NCBI GenBank assembly: GCA_002238565.1
Contig: MPMP01000006.1
Location: 27,182 to 91,181, forward strand
DNA length: 64,000 nucleotides
Direction: 5' to 3'
Source: Albidovulum sp. bin36
Lineage (GTDB): Bacteria > Pseudomonadota > Alphaproteobacteria > Rhodobacterales > Rhodobacteraceae
The notes under the pieces are model-generated. The model saw nothing but the letters and a program-made list of their open reading frames with translations. It searched no databases and was not told where the DNA came from. Both the position numbers and the translations under genes were made by a program. Of this stretch, positions 9,246 through 17,596 are shown one piece after another; positions within the stretch are counted from its first letter, which is position 1, and every line of letters begins with the position of its first letter.

Positions 9246-9700
9246 GCGACCCGACGCGGAAGGAACTATTGGAGATATATAAGCTCCACGCAGAACTCGC
9301 CGATAGGGTAAGTCAGAGACGAGAGGGGGCAAACCGCATCTATGTCAGCCTGCTTGTGGGACTAGCTTTGTTCCTCGGTGTATTCGTCCGGTTTGGTGTC
9401 AAAGATTTTCCAATGGCCATCGTGTTTCTAGCCGCTGGCATAATCGGCGCAGCGCTATCCATATCCTGGTTCATTGTAATTCGCTCGTATCGCCAGCTTA
9501 ATACCGGAAAATTTGCTGCATTGCACGAACTTGAAGAAAAACTGGCCTATCCATTCTTCAAACGGGAATGGGAACTCTTGGATGAGGGAAGGAAGCTAAG
9601 CCGCTACTGGAAACTCACAACTGTCGAAACCGGACTTCCGATTATATTTCTCGTACTCTCCATGATTCTCATTGGCATTTCATTCAGCTTAGCCACGTGA
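9242..9700 (+). CDS. RipA-family two-helix membrane protein
   Basis: A 152-residue protein, apparently intact. It has an N-terminal amphipathic segment (KLHAELADRVSQRREGANR), two hydrophobic helices at about 37-53 and 59-80, the conserved SYRQLNTGKFAALHELE motif after the second helix, FFKREWELL, and a third hydrophobic stretch at the C-terminus (about 130-150). This pattern matches the family named RipA octameric membrane proteins in databases; I know no firm function. Start TTG 9242 overlaps the stop of the TIR-like gene, which indicates coupling. In other bacteria the family is often next to TIR-like genes, so a membrane-effector role downstream of the TIR protein is plausible but inferred. 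Confidence 0.78.
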   Translation: MSDPTRKELLEIYKLHAELADRVSQRREGANRIYVSLLVGLALFLGVFVRFGVKDFPMAIVFLAAGIIGAALSISWFIVIRSYRQLNTGKFAALHELEEKLAYPFFKREWELLDEGRKLSRYWKLTTVETGLPIIFLVLSMILIGISFSLAT

Positions 9701-9800
9701 ATGAGCATTCGGTCGGCACCTGACCCCCAAGATTTTTCTTACTTTTCCGAATTCCATCGCTATACTTGGAATAATTGCCCTAACCTGGATAAGGAATAAA

Positions 9801-10253
9801 GTGGCGGTATCAGTTCTTGCGGTTGCAAGGCGCATGGGAGAGAGGTCCGGTTGGAGACTTAGCAACCTTGCGCTGCAAAAACTTTGCTACATCGCCCACA
9901 TGATGCATTTGGGGCAGTACGATAAACCTCTCGTGTTCGGCCAATTCGAAGCGTGGGATTTAGGGCCCGTTCATCCTCAATTATACCGAGCCCTGCGGCA
10001 TTTTGGTTCAAGCTATGTAAGGGAGGACGCCTTCTCCCCTATTCAGCCCGTTCGCGCTGAGCGGGCATCTGCCCTAGTGGACGAGACTGTAGAAAAACTT
10101 GGCGACAACACTGCTCGCCTATTGGCGATAACGCATTGGGAAAATGGGGCATGGGCAAAAAACTATATTCCAGGAGTTAAAAACATCCCGATTCCCAACG
10201 AGCACATAATCGAGGAATTCATGGAGAGGTTTGGTAAGTCGGAAGGAAATTGA
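9801..10253 (+). CDS. Panacea (SocA/DUF4065) domain antitoxin
   Basis: 150 residues. The sequence LSNLALQKLCYIAHMMHLGQYDKPL followed by FEAWDLGPVHPQLYRALRHFG is diagnostic of the Panacea domain (DUF4065), first seen in SocA and GepA and now known as an antitoxin domain that neutralises many unrelated toxins (PanAT pairs). A helical C-terminal part (DNTARLLAITHWENGAWAKNY) completes the domain. The next gene overlaps its 3' end by 23 bases and encodes a short membrane protein, the usual arrangement when the toxin is a membrane peptide. Start: the frame opens at GTG 9801 (VAVSVLAVARRMG), a few bases after AAGGAATAAA, which fits a ribosome site. Confidence 0.85.
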   Translation: MAVSVLAVARRMGERSGWRLSNLALQKLCYIAHMMHLGQYDKPLVFGQFEAWDLGPVHPQLYRALRHFGSSYVREDAFSPIQPVRAERASALVDETVEKLGDNTARLLAITHWENGAWAKNYIPGVKNIPIPNEHIIEEFMERFGKSEGN

Positions 10254-10578
10254 TTTACTTACAGCATTGCGGGATGTGGCGGCTACGGACGATGACAAGA
10301 AGGAAGAAAAAAGGCTTTCAGCCATCGTCGAGCAGCGAGCCGTCGATGATCACGGCAGGGACAGGATAACTAGAAACGTAATTTCCTTGTGCGTCCGCTC
10401 TCTAGTTGTCCTCGTTTTTCTGGTTGTTGCCGCCACTATTTTCGCGCTTTCATACCATTATCTCGCGCCGGCTGCCTGATTTTGGCTTTCAGAAGACCAA
10501 ATTGCAGATGTTAAAAACTTCGCCCTCAGCGGTGCCGTCGTTAGCATGGCTACCGCATTTATAAAAAAATACGTTTGA
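10231..10578 (+). pseudogene. Membrane-protein partner of the Panacea antitoxin, with in-frame TGA
   Basis: From TTG 10231 the product has a charged N-terminal part (DDDKKEEKRLSAIVEQRA) and a hydrophobic helix (SLVVLVFLVVAATIFALSYHYL), ending at TGA 10477-10479. In the same frame, directly after the TGA, the sequence continues as FWLSEDQIADVKNFALSGAV and AFIKKYV to a TGA at 10576-10578. The continuation reads as a natural second membrane-associated segment, so the original protein was probably 115 residues and a Trp codon became TGA. It overlaps the antitoxin gene, which supports a PanAT toxin role. A truncated 82-residue product could still be made. No homologue-based name can be given. Confidence 0.62.
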
Positions 10579-11707
10579 TTCCCCTTGACGCGCTTTCTTC
10601 GCCCGCGGAGCGTGGGACAGGTCCCCATTTTTTTATAGACCCCTTTACTTTGATGCATAACGAATTCTTGCAGCGCAGTCCCAAATTTTTGCGTTGTGGA
10701 GGAAAAGAAGATTCCCGCTCTCGCGGGAGCCCCGGCATGGGTCGGCCACGGTGAGTTTGGCAATTTCTAGAGATTGGCGAGCGGTTGCACCGATGTTGAG
10801 TCACGTATGTAATTCCCATACATATGCTCCTCGTTTATGCCGGTAAAAATGAATACGTAAAAGGCGAAGTCCATGATGGCAGGTTCATTGTCAGAGCATC
10901 ATAAAGGAAGAGGATTGTGGCCGGAGAGGCAAAGTTTCTGGTCGCGGAAGTCAAGGTAGTCAGCCCTGAGCGCAATTCCTCAAGCGGCACTTGACGAACC
11001 TTGCCGCCTTCGTTCCATCCACTGTCCACCCGCTTCCGGTTCCGCTTTTCGTGAAAAAAATTGACGTTAAACAAATTTGGGCTGCGTCCTTAAAGGGCGC
11101 GGAAAACCCGGCCGGAAGAGCGAGTCACGATTTTATTCGCGACGGGATGCGGTTCACTACCGCACCTTCGGCGCCGTTCCATCTGCGAGATTCGATTTGA
11201 AGCGACAATTTCGAGCAATCGGATCTCTGCATGCAGGCCGGTGAATGCGTCCGGCCCGGTCGGACATCCTAATGCGGCTGGACAGGCGCCGCGCATCCTC
11301 GCCCGGAGGTAGAGATGGGCTTAGCGACCGCAGCGTTTGCCGGCGTCGCGGGCGACGGCGCTCATTGACTCGGTTAGCCCGGCATGCGAGCATCGCAGAA
11401 CTCGCAAAGAGAATTCGCGGCGCTAGGTCTTCCCCGCCAGGACTCGAGTTGCTTCCGCGTCGGCGGGAAGGGCGGAAACTGCAGAAACAGCCGCGAAGGC
11501 GAGCGTGCCGGAATTCGCCATCGACAGGCGGAGGTTGCCGGCTGTCCATCGGCCCGGCGCGGCGATTCAGAATCCAAGGCCCGATCCGCTGTAAATTTCC
11601 ATGGTTTGCAATAAATTGATTTGGAATTAAGGATTATTGACGACTCTCGAATTTTTGAGTTGGAAAATTGCAGCGTCCCGGCAAGAATCATTGTAAAAGA
11701 GGATGCA
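10579..11707. other. 1.1-kb stretch without a recognised gene, upstream of coq9
   Basis: The strands carry only short frames of unusual composition. A GGGACAGGTCCCC-like palindrome followed by a T-run occurs at 10613-10632, related to motifs near 7378 and 9715. A protein-like frame around 11057-11200 (KQIWAASLKGAENPAGRAS) has no family I know. The promoter of the coq9 unit must lie within the last few hundred bases, but I cannot place it. Confidence 0.45.
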
Positions 11708-12430
11708 ATGGACAAATCAAATAGCGCAAATTGCGAAAGCATGCATTCGATGAAACTCCGCATATTGTCGGAGGCGCTTCCCGATGTGGCGTTTTACGGT
11801 TGGTGCGAAGAAGTTTTCTCGAGCGCGGTCGAGAGCTGCCGATTAGACCCGCTGCTTGCGCGCGCTGCGTGTCCGAGGGGGCATTTGGATTTGGCCGCCG
11901 CTTTTCATCGCCGGGCGGACGACGACATGCAGCGCCTGCTGGACGAGCGCGATCTTTCCGGCTACCGCTACAGTGAAAAAGTCGCTGCCGCCATAATGGC
12001 GAGGTTTGAAGTCGTTGAAGACTGCAAGGATGCTGTTCGCCGCGGCGTTGCTCTGTATTCGCTTCCGCATCTGGCTCCCGAAGGCGCGCGATTGGTGTGG
12101 GGCACGGCGGATCGAATCTGGACCGCATTGGGCGATACGTCGGACGACTTCAACTGGTATTCGAAGCGAGCGATCCTGTCGACGGTGTACGCCTCCGCTT
12201 TGCTGATCTGGATTCGGGACTTTAGCGACTCCCATGCCGAAACAAGTGCTTTTGTGGACAGGCGAATCGGCGATGTCATGCAATTCGAGAAGGCCAAGTC
12301 AAAAATTAAATCAAGCCGTCTGGGCGAATTTATGCGCGAGAAGGGTTGCGGTCGATTGCTCGGAGCCATTAAAGCTCCTCGTTCGCCGGTCGAAGATTTT
12401 CCAGGCAGCCTAAAAGAGAATTCGCGATGA
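11708..12430 (+). CDS. COQ9 family protein
   Basis: Lipid-binding accessory protein of ubiquinone synthesis (COQ9 family), 240 residues. Seen: LRILSEALPDVAFYGWCEEVF at the start of the domain, CPRGHLDLAAAFHRRADDDM, a helical middle part, and the diagnostic GDTSDDFNWYSKRAILSTVYASALLIW block near residues 140-170, followed by DRRIGDVMQFEKAK. Start ATG 11708 has AGAGGA seven bases upstream; an in-frame extension to 11621 has no homology. The stop overlaps the start of the quinone oxidoreductase (ATGA). In many alphaproteobacteria rpsU sits close to coq9; here about 5.2 kb separates them. Confidence 0.92.
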   Translation: MDKSNSANCESMHSMKLRILSEALPDVAFYGWCEEVFSSAVESCRLDPLLARAACPRGHLDLAAAFHRRADDDMQRLLDERDLSGYRYSEKVAAAIMARFEVVEDCKDAVRRGVALYSLPHLAPEGARLVWGTADRIWTALGDTSDDFNWYSKRAILSTVYASALLIWIRDFSDSHAETSAFVDRRIGDVMQFEKAKSKIKSSRLGEFMREKGCGRLLGAIKAPRSPVEDFPGSLKENSR

Positions 12431-13428
12431 ACGATTCGCCGCCTTCAATGCGGGTAATTAAGATCGAGCGACCGGGAGGTCCGGAAGTACTTAAGGTGTC
12501 TAGCAGGCCCGTTCCAAACTTGGGCCCGCGTCAAATTCTGATTCGCAACGCTGCGGCGGGAATAAACAGGCCGGATGTATTGCAGCGGGCCGGTTCCTAT
12601 GCTCCTCCGCCTGGCGCATCCGACTTGCCGGGGCTGGAATCGGCAGGCGAGGTTGCCGCGGTCGGTCCGGAATGCTCAAAGTGGAAGGTGGGCGACAAAG
12701 TTACGGCGCTGCTGCCCGGCGGCGGCTATGCGGAGTATTCGCGAACGCATGAAGACCACGCCCTTCCGATTCCTGCAGGTTTTTCCATGGAAGAGGCAGC
12801 CGCCATATGCGAAACGTATTTTACGGTTTGGACAAATGTGTTCGAACGAGGCGGATTGTCGGGAGGGGAGGTATTTCTCGTCCATGGCGGCTCTTCCGGC
12901 ATCGGCACGACCGCGATACAATTGGCGTCGACCTTCGGAGCACGGGTTTTCGCGACCGCCGGCTCGTCGAAAAAGTGCGAAGTCTGCAGGAACTTGGGAG
13001 CCGAGCTGGCAATAAATTATCGGGAATCCGATTTCGTGGAAGAGGTAAAAAACGCGACGAACGGGCGGGGGGTCGATTTGATTCTCGATATGGTTGGCGG
13101 AGACTACATAGCTCGCAACATCAGGTCTTTGGCAATAGGCGGAAGATTGGTGCAGATCGCGTTTTTGAAGGGTCCCAAGGCGGAAATCAATTTCGCGCAA
13201 ATCATGACAAGGCGACTTACAGTGACGGGAAGCACGCTGAGACCCCAGTCGGATTTGGCCAAGTCGAGAATCGCGGATGCTCTTGGAAATAGGATTTGGC
13301 CGCTCCTGGAAAACGGCCGAGTTCGGCCGATTCTGGACAAGACGTTCCCGCTAGAATCGGCGGCGGATGCACACCGACGCATGGAAAGTTCTAGCCATGT
13401 TGGCAAAATATTGCTTGCTATCCGGTAG
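12427..13428 (+). CDS. NAD(P)H quinone oxidoreductase, zinc-independent MDR family (PIG3-like)
   Basis: Medium-chain reductase of 333 residues using NADPH to reduce quinones or enals. The N-terminal GroES-like domain shows NRPDVLQRAGSYAPPPGASDLPGLESAG, the PIG3/QOR signature, without the catalytic zinc ligands of alcohol dehydrogenases. The Rossmann domain carries VHGGSSGIGTTAIQLA near 156-171 and a GADxxINY-like stretch (LGAELAINYRESDF). The C-terminal SAADAHRRMESSSHVGKILL matches the PIG3 ending. It overlaps coq9 by four bases, so both are translated from one message; this suggests a link to ubiquinone metabolism, though the family acts on many substrates. Confidence 0.93.
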   Translation: MNDSPPSMRVIKIERPGGPEVLKVSSRPVPNLGPRQILIRNAAAGINRPDVLQRAGSYAPPPGASDLPGLESAGEVAAVGPECSKWKVGDKVTALLPGGGYAEYSRTHEDHALPIPAGFSMEEAAAICETYFTVWTNVFERGGLSGGEVFLVHGGSSGIGTTAIQLASTFGARVFATAGSSKKCEVCRNLGAELAINYRESDFVEEVKNATNGRGVDLILDMVGGDYIARNIRSLAIGGRLVQIAFLKGPKAEINFAQIMTRRLTVTGSTLRPQSDLAKSRIADALGNRIWPLLENGRVRPILDKTFPLESAADAHRRMESSSHVGKILLAIR

Positions 13429-13521
13429 CCGCGGCGCGAACGCAGGCTGCCAACGGGATATTGTTCCAGGGACAGCGCGATAGATTGCCGTAAAAGTCTA
13501 TTGCTCTTGGAATTTTTCGTC

Positions 13522-13555
13522 GTTGCGGATTCGCAACTCGGCTGCGGGTTTTTTT
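13522..13555 (+). terminator. Candidate terminator after the coq9-quinone oxidoreductase unit
   Basis: A perfect GTTGCG-gatt-CGCAAC hairpin (13522-13537) is followed after eleven bases by a run of seven T (13549-13555). An alternative shorter stem (CGCA/TGCG) sits closer to the T-run. It lies about 100 bases downstream of the oxidoreductase stop and ahead of trcR. Confidence 0.5.
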
Positions 13556-13656
13556 GCGGCTGAAATTGCAATAAGCAGGATTGGTACTCAGGCACTCCGG
13601 CAAATGGTTCGCGAGATTTCGGATGGCCGACAGAATTAGGAAAGGATTAATTTGCG

Positions 13657-14340
13657 ATGGGTAAGCCTATAATGGCGAAAGCTACGGCGGTTTGGCTGGT
13701 TGACAACACAACATTGACATTTGATCAAATCGCCCATTTTTGCGGCCTTCATTTGCTGGAGGTTCAAGGCATTGCCGACGGAGAAGTGGCTGTCGGGATA
13801 CGCGGATTCGATCCCGTCGCCAACAATCAGCTTGAAGCATCGGAACTCGATATCGGGCAGGCCGACCCGGAATATCGGCTGAAACTGAAGCCTAATCCCA
13901 ATGCGGAGCGTCCGAAGGGGAAGCGGGGTCCGAGGTATACGCCGCTTTCCAAGCGTCAGGACAGGCCTGCTGCAATTTCCTGGCTCGTCAAATATCATCC
14001 CGAACTAAGCACTACTCAGATTACGAAGCTGATTGGAACAACAAAACCTACGATCGACGCCATTCGCAACCGCACGCACTGGAATATCTCTAGCATCCAG
14101 CCGACGGATCCGGTTGCGCTCGGGCTTTGCAAGCAAATCGATTTGGATGAAGCGGTAAGGACCGCAGCCGAAAGAAAAGCCAAGGAGCGTGACTCGAAAG
14201 ATTCAGATTCCGGAAAGTCGCTTATGGGGACCAAAGAATCGCTTAAGCCGGAAACGGATACAAAATTGCCTTCGAACTTGTCCGGTCTGGAGACATTTAC
14301 ATTGACGTCTCTTGAAAAAAAAGAACCGTCGTCGGAGTAG
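13657..14340 (+). CDS. trcR: Cell cycle transcriptional regulator TrcR (DUF1013)
   Basis: An alphaproteobacteria-specific regulator. The sequence AKATAVWLVDNTTLTFDQIAHFCGLHLLEVQGIADGE gives a first helix-turn-helix-like region (residues ~8-40), followed by a linker and the GPRYTPLSKRQDRPAAISWLVKYHPELS block and a second region (TKLIGTTKPTIDAIRNRTHW), all diagnostic of DUF1013. The family ends soon after DPVALGLCKQIDLD; here a charged tail of about 55 residues follows. TrcR works with the cell-cycle network around DNA methylation in Rhodobacter. ATG 13657 has AGGA thirteen bases ahead; ATG 13672 (MAKATAV) is an equally reasonable start. Confidence 0.93.
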   Translation: MGKPIMAKATAVWLVDNTTLTFDQIAHFCGLHLLEVQGIADGEVAVGIRGFDPVANNQLEASELDIGQADPEYRLKLKPNPNAERPKGKRGPRYTPLSKRQDRPAAISWLVKYHPELSTTQITKLIGTTKPTIDAIRNRTHWNISSIQPTDPVALGLCKQIDLDEAVRTAAERKAKERDSKDSDSGKSLMGTKESLKPETDTKLPSNLSGLETFTLTSLEKKEPSSE

Positions 14341-14563
14341 ATCTTGGCGAATGCCCGCGCCGGGCTCGATTTAGGCCGGAATTGATTCGGTAATCCCCGT
14401 GGGTTTTTTCGGCGAGGTCTGTGCAATGCCGCCCAGCCGCAAGCCCGCTGAGCGAATTCAGCAGTTCGCTCCAGGAGCCTGAGCGGCGAATCGGCCGTTG
14501 GATTGGAGCTGTTCCCAGGCTTTTGCGGAATTGCCTGAACCCGGCGCATGTCGAAAGTGCGCT

Positions 14564-15592
14564 TCAGGTTCGACTGGCCGCCATTCGCGCGGCGCGCTTC
14601 TTCAGGCGGGCATTCATCGCTTTCTCGGCTTCGTCCGAGCCGTCGTGAAAGGTTCCGAACCACTTGTCGAGCGGAATAATTCCGTCGGCATAGTTCACTT
14701 CGAAGTATTTGTGGTGCAAATAGTGGGCGAAGCAGTGCGTGTCGATGGCGCTTTTCTCGGAAAAAACGATTTTATCGAATCCCGTGTGGTCGGGTCCGGG
14801 CGATAGCCCCGCGTGGACAAGCTGATTTAGAGCATGAATAGGATGTGACGGAATAATCCAATGCACGAAGACGCTGGAGAAATACAGCAAATGCTCCACC
14901 GGGTGCATGGAAAGTCCCGACCACGGCCCCGGATTTACGTTCGCGTGGTGAACCTTGTGCACGGTCCTGTAGAGCGGCGGCCAGTGAATTAACCTGTGGA
15001 TGCAGTAGAAATGAAACTCGCGCATCATCGGTATCAGGAGAATCAGCGCAGCGAATGCGACAGGGCTTTCTTCGAAATCCAGATACGGAATATATCCGTT
15101 CGCGATCATCCAAAGAGTCGCGACTTCGTATGCCGTCCAGATCGGCAGTCCGCTGCCGAAACACCAAATCAGGTTGTCGACTGTCTGGCTGCCAAATAAA
15201 TGAGAGGCGCTTTTTTGGGTTTGCCAGTTCGGATTGTATTTGAACTGGCCGCCTTGCGTTCGCTTAACGTACAGCCTGATATGAAATGCGCCGAACCATG
15301 CTAGCATCAAAACCGCGTTGCGGCCAAAAATGAAGGCGATCCAGCCGACGCTCAATGTAGACATGGTTTCCATGGAGGGCGTCAGGAACAGCCATAGGAC
15401 AACGCTCAGCGAAGCAAACAGCAAATTCCACGAAAAAATGTATCCCTGCATGCCGAAAAGCCATTTCAAAAAGGGTAGGGGACGAAACGGCCATACGAAC
15501 AGCGGCGCGTAGCTGATTCTTTTGAAAGGCTTCCAGTGCCCGCGCCGGTCGCGGCTTCCGAAGGCGGATTCGTCCATCGTGACGCTCTTCAA
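14564..15592 (-). CDS. Sterol desaturase/fatty acid hydroxylase superfamily membrane protein
   Basis: Integral membrane di-iron oxygenase of 342 residues. Several hydrophobic segments occur (about 47-70, 80-100, 150-200), and the three His clusters of the superfamily are present: HRLIH near residue 198, HKVHH near 211 and HYLHH near 293, the last followed by KYFEVNYAD. GLSMHPVEHLLYFS lies between. Members hydroxylate or desaturate lipids such as sterols, carotenoids or fatty acids; the substrate here is not evident. It is convergent with trcR and has no co-transcribed partner. An alternative start five codons downstream (MDESAFG) cannot be excluded. Confidence 0.88.
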   Translation of the reverse strand: MKSVTMDESAFGSRDRRGHWKPFKRISYAPLFVWPFRPLPFLKWLFGMQGYIFSWNLLFASLSVVLWLFLTPSMETMSTLSVGWIAFIFGRNAVLMLAWFGAFHIRLYVKRTQGGQFKYNPNWQTQKSASHLFGSQTVDNLIWCFGSGLPIWTAYEVATLWMIANGYIPYLDFEESPVAFAALILLIPMMREFHFYCIHRLIHWPPLYRTVHKVHHANVNPGPWSGLSMHPVEHLLYFSSVFVHWIIPSHPIHALNQLVHAGLSPGPDHTGFDKIVFSEKSAIDTHCFAHYLHHKYFEVNYADGIIPLDKWFGTFHDGSDEAEKAMNARLKKRAARMAASRT

Positions 15593-16017
15593 TTATTTGT
15601 TACGGACAATTCTGCATGCGCATGCCTAGGAGTAGATTCGGGAGCTTTCGAATTCAAGCGGCGTTTTTTGGCTTCTTGAATATCGCTAGGAAAATCGCCG
15701 GTTTTCCAGCGGGCAAATTGGCGGAAGTCCTGGCCGGGACTTGCATTCCGAATTTTCGAAGGCCGGGGAGAACCCGGTTAGGGCAAAGGGAATTCGAATG
15801 AAACCGCGCCCTGTCAGCGGAATATTCGGACCATCTGGAACGGGTGCCGAGCCGACCCCTGCATCAGGATTTTTCCGCGAAACGGGCTGGCCAATGATAA
15901 CGCCGGACTCAAACCGCCACGTCGCTGCGCGGCCGGCCTCCCGAGCCAAGCGCCGCCGCCGATGCAGCTGTGGCTCTGCGGGAATTCGCTCAAATTCAGC
16001 AGGCAGGGAATTGCGGA
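15593..16017. other. Intergenic stretch without a recognised gene
   Basis: About 425 bases between the fatty acid hydroxylase start and the SDR stop. A plus-strand frame beginning near 15798 (MKPRPVSGIFGPSG) is open but rich in Arg, Pro and Ser and shows no family. The hydroxylase promoter should lie just right of 15592. Confidence 0.45.
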
Positions 16018-16818
16018 CTAGAAGATCGGCGAATCCACAGAATCAAGAATCGAGCGCCCGCCGTCGATAGTCAGCACTTGCCCGGTAATGAAACTTGCTC
16101 CTTGCGAAGCTAGGAAATGAACCGCCTCCGCGACATCGTCGACATCGGCAATTCGGCCGAGAGGCGTGCCTTGTAGAATTCTATCTCGAAGCGCAGGCTC
16201 GTCCGCCATGGCCTTTTGAAGACTGGAACTCAATATGGAACCGAATGCGATCGCGTTAACTCGAATTCGATGCTTCGCCAGCGCGACGGCGAACGATTTC
16301 GTAAATTGGTTCAGCGCCGCGCAGCTTACCGAATAGGCTAGGGACCTTGGATGCGACCGGAGGGCGGATATCGTCGAAACATTAATGATTGCGCCGTTCG
16401 TAGTCCGCTCGGACTCCTCTTCGCCGGCCTGCAGAATGAATTGATTGGCTATAGTCTTGCATAGCCCGTAGTGCTGGATGAAATTCTGCTGCAGCATCGT
16501 CTCCAGCGTTTCCGCGCCCTGTTCGAGCGCATCTCCTTCCAGGCATTGCCTGCTAGCGTTGACAAGAATATCGATGCGTTCGAATTCTTCAATCGTTGCC
16601 GAAAGCAGGTTTTTCCTAGCCAGCTTTTCTCGAAAATCTCCGGTAAACCAAATTGCGTTTTTTTGCTTCTTGCCAAGTTCAGATTTTAGCCTTTTCTCGT
16701 CGATATCCGCGAATACGACGTTGGCGCCCTGGTCAAGAAAGTGGCGGGCTACCGAAAGTCCGACGCCGGCGGCGGCTCCGGTTACGATTGCGGTTCGTCC
16801 ATCAATTGAAAATGACAT
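16018..16818 (-). CDS. SDR-family protein with altered catalytic residues
   Basis: Short-chain dehydrogenase fold, 266 residues. The cofactor-binding TGAAAGVG lies at residues 13-20 and the structural NAS (usual NAG) at 87-89. The active-site segment is unusual: the Tyr is at 162, but the lysine four residues later is Cys166 (YSVSC instead of YxxxK), and position 149, where the catalytic Ser sits, is Thr with Ser at 148. The C-terminal GxxITGQxLxIDGG motif (FITGQVLTIDGG) is normal. Loss of Lys should cripple ordinary SDR chemistry, so this may be a non-enzymatic or specialised member. It stands alone between the hydroxylase and clpS genes. Confidence 0.85.
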   Translation of the reverse strand: MSFSIDGRTAIVTGAAAGVGLSVARHFLDQGANVVFADIDEKRLKSELGKKQKNAIWFTGDFREKLARKNLLSATIEEFERIDILVNASRQCLEGDALEQGAETLETMLQQNFIQHYGLCKTIANQFILQAGEEESERTTNGAIINVSTISALRSHPRSLAYSVSCAALNQFTKSFAVALAKHRIRVNAIAFGSILSSSLQKAMADEPALRDRILQGTPLGRIADVDDVAEAVHFLASQGASFITGQVLTIDGGRSILDSVDSPIF

Positions 16819-16962
16819 TGCTGAGCTTTTCCGGAATTAACGAGGCCACTTCTGACCTCGCAATTTATATTGCGCGCGAGCGATCTCTGCCAGGAAAAGG
16901 GGGCATGCGCGCCCGGCTTGTCGAAATCGGCTTCGCCATGAGAACTGCCGGCATCCTCGGCT

Positions 16963-17325
16963 CTATTCCTTTTCCATAGTGCAGAGCAGCGGATGCTCAT
17001 TTGCGCGAGCGAGATCCGAAACTTGCTTCACCTTGGTTTCAGCAATTTCGCGGGCAAATACGCCTACGACCGCGCTCCCGGTCTGGTGAACCTCAAGCAT
17101 AAGCTGCACCGCGCTATCGCTGGGCATAGAAAAAAACCTTTGCAAGACATAAACAACGAACTCCATCGGCGTATAGTCGTCATTGATCAGGATGACTTTG
17201 TACATCGGCGGGCGCTCGGATTTCGTACTCGGTTTCGTCAATACGGCGGCATCCCCGCCGCTGCCGTCATCCTCCGGTCGACTGCCGCCGCGACTCGCTA
17301 GCTCGATCCAGCCCGTCAATATCAA
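16963..17325 (-). CDS. clpS: ATP-dependent Clp protease adaptor ClpS
   Basis: Cytosolic adaptor that hands N-degron substrates to ClpAP. The core begins [27 protein letters not shown]; the NDDYTPMEF motif holds the N-end-binding Asp and the conserved Met region. [19 protein letters not shown] and the ending [10 protein letters not shown] are as in alphaproteobacterial ClpS1. The N-terminal 35 residues before the core are variable and Gly/Ser-rich, so the true start could be downstream of 17325. clpA is not adjacent in this window. Confidence 0.94.
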   Translation of the reverse strand: MILTGWIELASRGGSRPEDDGSGGDAAVLTKPSTKSERPPMYKVILINDDYTPMEFVVYVLQRFFSMPSDSAVQLMLEVHQTGSAVVGVFAREIAETKVKQVSDLARANEHPLLCTMEKE

Positions 17326-17596
17326 CCATCCGTCCTCTTTTCCGCTGCCGGGATTATATATGGGAATTTCATTTGAGAAAAGACTTGGCTCCTAGATTCC
17401 TATGCCGGTTCATCTCAGAGGCTTCGCATTTTGGAAGTCGGCGCCTAAATGATTCTCCTCTATCGCGGCATCGGCCGAATCGAATTCGGCCAACTGGAAA
17501 TGGGCGATGCGATCGAGAAACATCGGGCGTTCCAGTTTTGGAATTATGCCGGAGTCATTGCACGGGAATTCGCCGATTGCCGGATAAGAGGCGGCA

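Noticed and set aside
10477..10479. TGA might code for Trp in this organism (in-frame TGA where Trp is expected)
   Set aside because: Core genes such as folD and recR end normally at TGA and use TGG for Trp, and the neighbouring TIR-like gene has TAG at a Trp position. Nonsense mutation in decaying genes explains all cases.
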